DNA from: Sandaracinaceae bacterium
GTDB taxonomy: Bacteria; Myxococcota_A; Polyangia; Polyangiales; Sandaracinaceae
Reading direction: 5' to 3'
NCBI GenBank assembly: GCA_019637095.1
Contig: JAHBWG010000006.1
Location: 62,001 to 126,000 of the forward strand
Length of the DNA: 64,000 bases
This document shows positions 61,683 through 64,000 of the stretch, piece after piece. The first letter of the stretch is position 1. Each line of letters begins with the position of its first letter. Under the pieces are notes generated by a model. The model saw only the letters and a program-made list of their open reading frames with translations. It was not told the DNA's origin and searched no databases. Made by a program: the position numbers and the translations under genes.

Positions 61683-62816
61683 ATGGACCCTGTCGTGAAC
61701 GAGCTCGCCACGCGCGCCGAGGCCCTCGCGCCCACGCTGCGGGCACAGACCCGCGCGATCGAGGCGGGCCGCCGCCTCACCCCCGCGGCCGTCGGCGCGC
61801 TGCGCGAGCTCGGCGTGTTCCGCCTCCTCGCGCCGCGCGACGCGGGCGGCCTCGAGGCCTCGCCGCGCACCTTCGTCGACGTCGTCGAGGCGCTCGCGCG
61901 CGCCGACTCCGCGACGGCGTGGTGCGCGATGGTCGCCGCGAGCACGAGCCTCGTCGGCGGCTGGCTCGCGCCCGACGTGGCGCGGACCATCTTCGCCGAG
62001 GGCACCGCGTGCGGCGTGTTCGCGCCGGCCGGCCGCGGCGTGCGCGAGGGCGACGGCTACCGCGTCGAGGGCCGCTGGCCGTTCGCGAGCGGCTGCGAGC
62101 ACGCGGAGTATCGGCTCGGCGGCTTCGTCGTCGTCGAGGACGGACGGCCGCACATGCGACAAGCGTTCTTTCGCGCTGCGGACACCGCGATCGTCGACAC
62201 GTGGGACACGAGCGGCCTGCGCGGCACGGGGAGCCACGACTTCACCGTCGCGGGCGCGCTCGTGCCCGACGGCTGGACCGTCGCGCTGACCGAGGCGCCG
62301 CCCCGCGCAGAGGGCGCGCTCTACCGCTACCCGATCTTCGGCGTGCTCGCGCTCGGCGTGAGCGCGGTCTCGCTCGGGCTCGCGCGCGCCGCGATCGACG
62401 CGCTCGTCGAGCTCGCGCGCGAGAAGCGCCCGGCCGGCGGCAAGCGGACCCTCGCCGAGCGCGAGCTCGTGCAGGCCGACGTCGCGCGCGCCGAGGCGTG
62501 CCTTCGCGCGGCGCGCGCGCTCGTCCACACGACGCTCGAGGCGATCGACGCGGAGGTCGCCGCGGGCGCCCCGATGAGCGCGCCCTCGCGCGCCTCGCTC
62601 CGGCTCGCGGCGACGCACGCGACGGCGGAGGCCACGCGCGCGCTCGACCTCGTGCACGGCGCGGCCGGCGGCACCGCGGTCTACGAGGCGGGCCCGTTCG
62701 CGCGCCTGCACCGCGACGCGCACGTCGCCACGCAGCACGCGATGGTCGGCGCCGCCGTCTACGCGCTCGCCGGCCGCGTGTTGCTCGGTCTGCCGACCGA
62801 CGAGGCCACGCTGTGA
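61683..62816 (+). CDS. acyl-CoA dehydrogenase-fold flavoprotein
   Basis: 377 aa with the acyl-CoA dehydrogenase fold: helical N-terminal domain (ALRELGVFRLLAPRDAGGLE, ARADSATAWCAMVAASTSL), middle beta domain (YRVEGRWPFASGCEHAEYRLGGF, TWDTSGLRGTGSHDF) and C-terminal four-helix part ending in GAAGGTAVYEAGPFARLHRDAHVATQH. The WDTxGLRGTGSHDF and RDAHVATQH signatures are typical of the type-2/HsaA-like subgroup, which includes flavin-dependent monooxygenases and dehydrogenases without the classical Glu base. The substrate cannot be told from sequence. It overlaps the SDR gene as GTGA and is probably its partner in a small oxidative pathway. Confidence 0.88.
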   Translation: MDPVVNELATRAEALAPTLRAQTRAIEAGRRLTPAAVGALRELGVFRLLAPRDAGGLEASPRTFVDVVEALARADSATAWCAMVAASTSLVGGWLAPDVARTIFAEGTACGVFAPAGRGVREGDGYRVEGRWPFASGCEHAEYRLGGFVVVEDGRPHMRQAFFRAADTAIVDTWDTSGLRGTGSHDFTVAGALVPDGWTVALTEAPPRAEGALYRYPIFGVLALGVSAVSLGLARAAIDALVELAREKRPAGGKRTLAERELVQADVARAEACLRAARALVHTTLEAIDAEVAAGAPMSAPSRASLRLAATHATAEATRALDLVHGAAGGTAVYEAGPFARLHRDAHVATQHAMVGAAVYALAGRVLLGLPTDEATL

Positions 62817-63607
62817 GCCGCCCGCTCGGCCGCCCGCTCGAGGGCCGGATCGCCCTCGTCACCGGCGCGAGCCGCGGCGTCGGCAAGGGCATCGCGCTCG
62901 GGCTCGCGGAGGCGGGCGCGACCGTCGCGCTCACCGCGCGCACGCTGCACCCGAGGGACGGCGCGCCGCTCCCCGGCTCGCTCGAGGAGACCGTCGCCGA
63001 GATCGAGGCGCGCGGCGGCCATGGCGTCGCGTTCGGCTGCGATCACGCCGACGACGACGCGGTCGCGCGGGTGATCGCGCGGGTCGAGGGCGAGGTCGGC
63101 CCGATCGAGGTGCTCGTCAACAACGTGTTCGCGGTGCCGGACGGACCGCTCTTCGACACGCCGTTCTGGGCGCAGCCGATCGCGCAGTGGGACACGATGC
63201 ACACGATCGGCCTGCGCTCGCACTACGTCGCGACGGTGCACGCGGCGCCGCCGATGATCGCGCGCGGGCGCGGGCTCGTCGTGCACGTCTCGTCGTTCGG
63301 CGGCGGCCAGTACGCGGTCAGCGTCGCCTACGGGGTCGGCAAGGCCGGCGTCGATCGCATGGCGAAGGACATGGCGCACGAGCTGCGCCCGCACGGCGTC
63401 GCGTGCGTCTCGCTCTGGCCCGGCATCGTCGCGACGGAGCGGCTCGAGGCGATGGGCGACGCGTCCCCGTTCCCGCTGCGCCACGCGCAGCGCCCGGTGC
63501 TCTCGGGCCGCGCCGTCGCCGCGCTCGCCGCCGACCCGAGCCTGCTCGACAAGACCGGCCGCGTGCTCGTCGTCGCCGACCTCGCCCGCGAGTACGGCTT
63601 CACCTGA
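62813..63607 (+). CDS. short-chain dehydrogenase/reductase (DHRS1-like)
   Basis: 264-aa classical SDR. The NAD(P) motif is TGASRGVGKGIA. The usual NNAG reads NNVFA. Catalytic Ser is in HVSSFGG and the YxxxK pair is YGVGK. LHPRDGAPLPGSLEETV and SLWPGIVATERLE resemble the DHRS1/SDR19C-like group. Substrate unknown. GTG 62813 overlaps the stop of the flavoprotein gene, so the two are translationally coupled. Confidence 0.9.
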   Translation: MSRPLGRPLEGRIALVTGASRGVGKGIALGLAEAGATVALTARTLHPRDGAPLPGSLEETVAEIEARGGHGVAFGCDHADDDAVARVIARVEGEVGPIEVLVNNVFAVPDGPLFDTPFWAQPIAQWDTMHTIGLRSHYVATVHAAPPMIARGRGLVVHVSSFGGGQYAVSVAYGVGKAGVDRMAKDMAHELRPHGVACVSLWPGIVATERLEAMGDASPFPLRHAQRPVLSGRAVAALAADPSLLDKTGRVLVVADLAREYGFT

Positions 63608-63619
63608 GACGCGCGGGCT

Positions 63620-64000
63620 TCACCGCACGCCGAGGGCGCGCAGCGCGGACTGGATCGCGGAGCGATCGACGTCGCCGGTGCCGGAGAGCGCCCGCTGGTA
63701 GAGCTCGCGCGCCTGCGCGTTGTCGCTGCGCTGGCGCATCACGTCGCCGAGGAGGGCGAGCGCCGGCGCGTGGCTCGGGTGCGCGGCGAGCACGCGCTGC
63801 AGGTACCCGACCGCGAGCACCGGCCGCCCCTCTGCGACCGCGAGCCGCGCCGCGCTCGTCAGCGGCTCGGGGTTCCGCGGGTCGAGATCGGCCGCGCGCC
63901 GGTACTGCGCGTACGCCTCCTCGACGCGATCGGTGCGCGCGAACAGATCCGCGAGCGCGGTCGCCGACTCCGCGTCGTTCGGGACGAGCTGGACCGCCTG
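63620..64000 (-). CDS. TPR repeat protein, truncated by the window edge
   Basis: C-terminal 126 residues of a longer protein whose frame is open to position 64000. It is built of TPR-like units (YAQYRRAADLDPRNPEPLTS, YLQRVLAAHPSHAPALALLG, RELYQRALSG) and ends DRSAIQSALRALGVR. TPRs mediate protein-protein contacts; the function is not known because the N terminus is missing. It converges on the SDR gene with 12 bp between the stops. Confidence 0.75.
   Translation of the reverse strand, partial: QAVQLVPNDAESATALADLFARTDRVEEAYAQYRRAADLDPRNPEPLTSAARLAVAEGRPVLAVGYLQRVLAAHPSHAPALALLGDVMRQRSDNAQARELYQRALSGTGDVDRSAIQSALRALGVR

Overview
The window looks like the chromosome of a Myxococcota bacterium, most likely a Polyangiales/Sandaracinus-type myxobacterium. 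Evidence: very high GC (48 of 60 bases G+C at 12481-12540), Arg/Ala-rich and often lysine-free proteins, two tandem proteases with MYXO-CTERM-like tails and MopE-type DxDxDG metal motifs, four large Ser/Thr kinases with accessory domains, an HD-GYP/PATAN regulator, and many small lipoproteins. The genus is inference.

Layout. 1-4588 (minus): operon of a membrane protein, a MshEN-HD-GYP-receiver-PATAN regulator, a lipoprotein, the MlaE permease and a small membrane protein. 4606-11500 (plus): zinc-ribbon Ser/Thr kinase/AAA/TPR protein, then two tandem secreted trypsin-like proteases. 11573-14838: an orphan FlhB/SctU-like protein without the NPTH autocleavage motif, overlapping priA. 14839-15180: gene-free, a cluster of perfect hairpins plus an 81-bp tandem repeat. 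15181-25839: outer-membrane protein, an aminotransferase-fold protein with no lysine at all, membrane proteins, cystathionine beta-synthase, a propeller lipoprotein, tsaD, a lipoprotein, a NudC-type Nudix hydrolase and a Ser/Thr kinase.

25806-52108 (minus, 26.3 kb): the centrepiece, a ten-gene directon read right to left in which every junction overlaps (ATGA or TGATG-type, one 8-bp overlap). In order: SNF2-family helicase, type-ISP-like N6-adenine methyltransferase, EVE-domain McrB, McrC nuclease, AlbA_2/Schlafen-type ATPase with duplicated winged helices, an 885-aa protein carrying an S24/LexA-like Ser-Lys protease domain, an unknown 315-aa protein, a RelE-UvrD fusion helicase, a 1933-aa DEAH/DUF1998 helicase (DruE/DrmAB-like), and a Cas4/RecB-type PD-(D/E)XK nuclease. 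Its composition (down to about 52% GC locally, lysine-rich methylase) differs from the flanks, which suggests horizontal acquisition. I read it as one large anti-phage restriction system that shares parts with DISARM, Druantia, type ISP R-M and McrBC but matches none of them.

52279-64000: two divergent Ser/Thr kinases (one with GYF-like and PATAN domains, one with a coiled coil), Ppx/GppA phosphatase, a secernin-type C69 hydrolase, a beta-helix lipoprotein paired with an SO2930-type dihaem cytochrome, an acyl-CoA-dehydrogenase-fold flavoprotein, an SDR oxidoreductase, and a TPR protein cut by the window edge.

A recurring regulatory pattern: at nine transcription-unit starts a TA dinucleotide begins a -10-like hexamer (TANNNT or close) only 5-7 bases before the ATG/GTG, the signature expected of leaderless mRNAs. 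One site (4593-4599) is bidirectional. No tRNA, rRNA, CRISPR, integrase, transposase or replication origin was seen.
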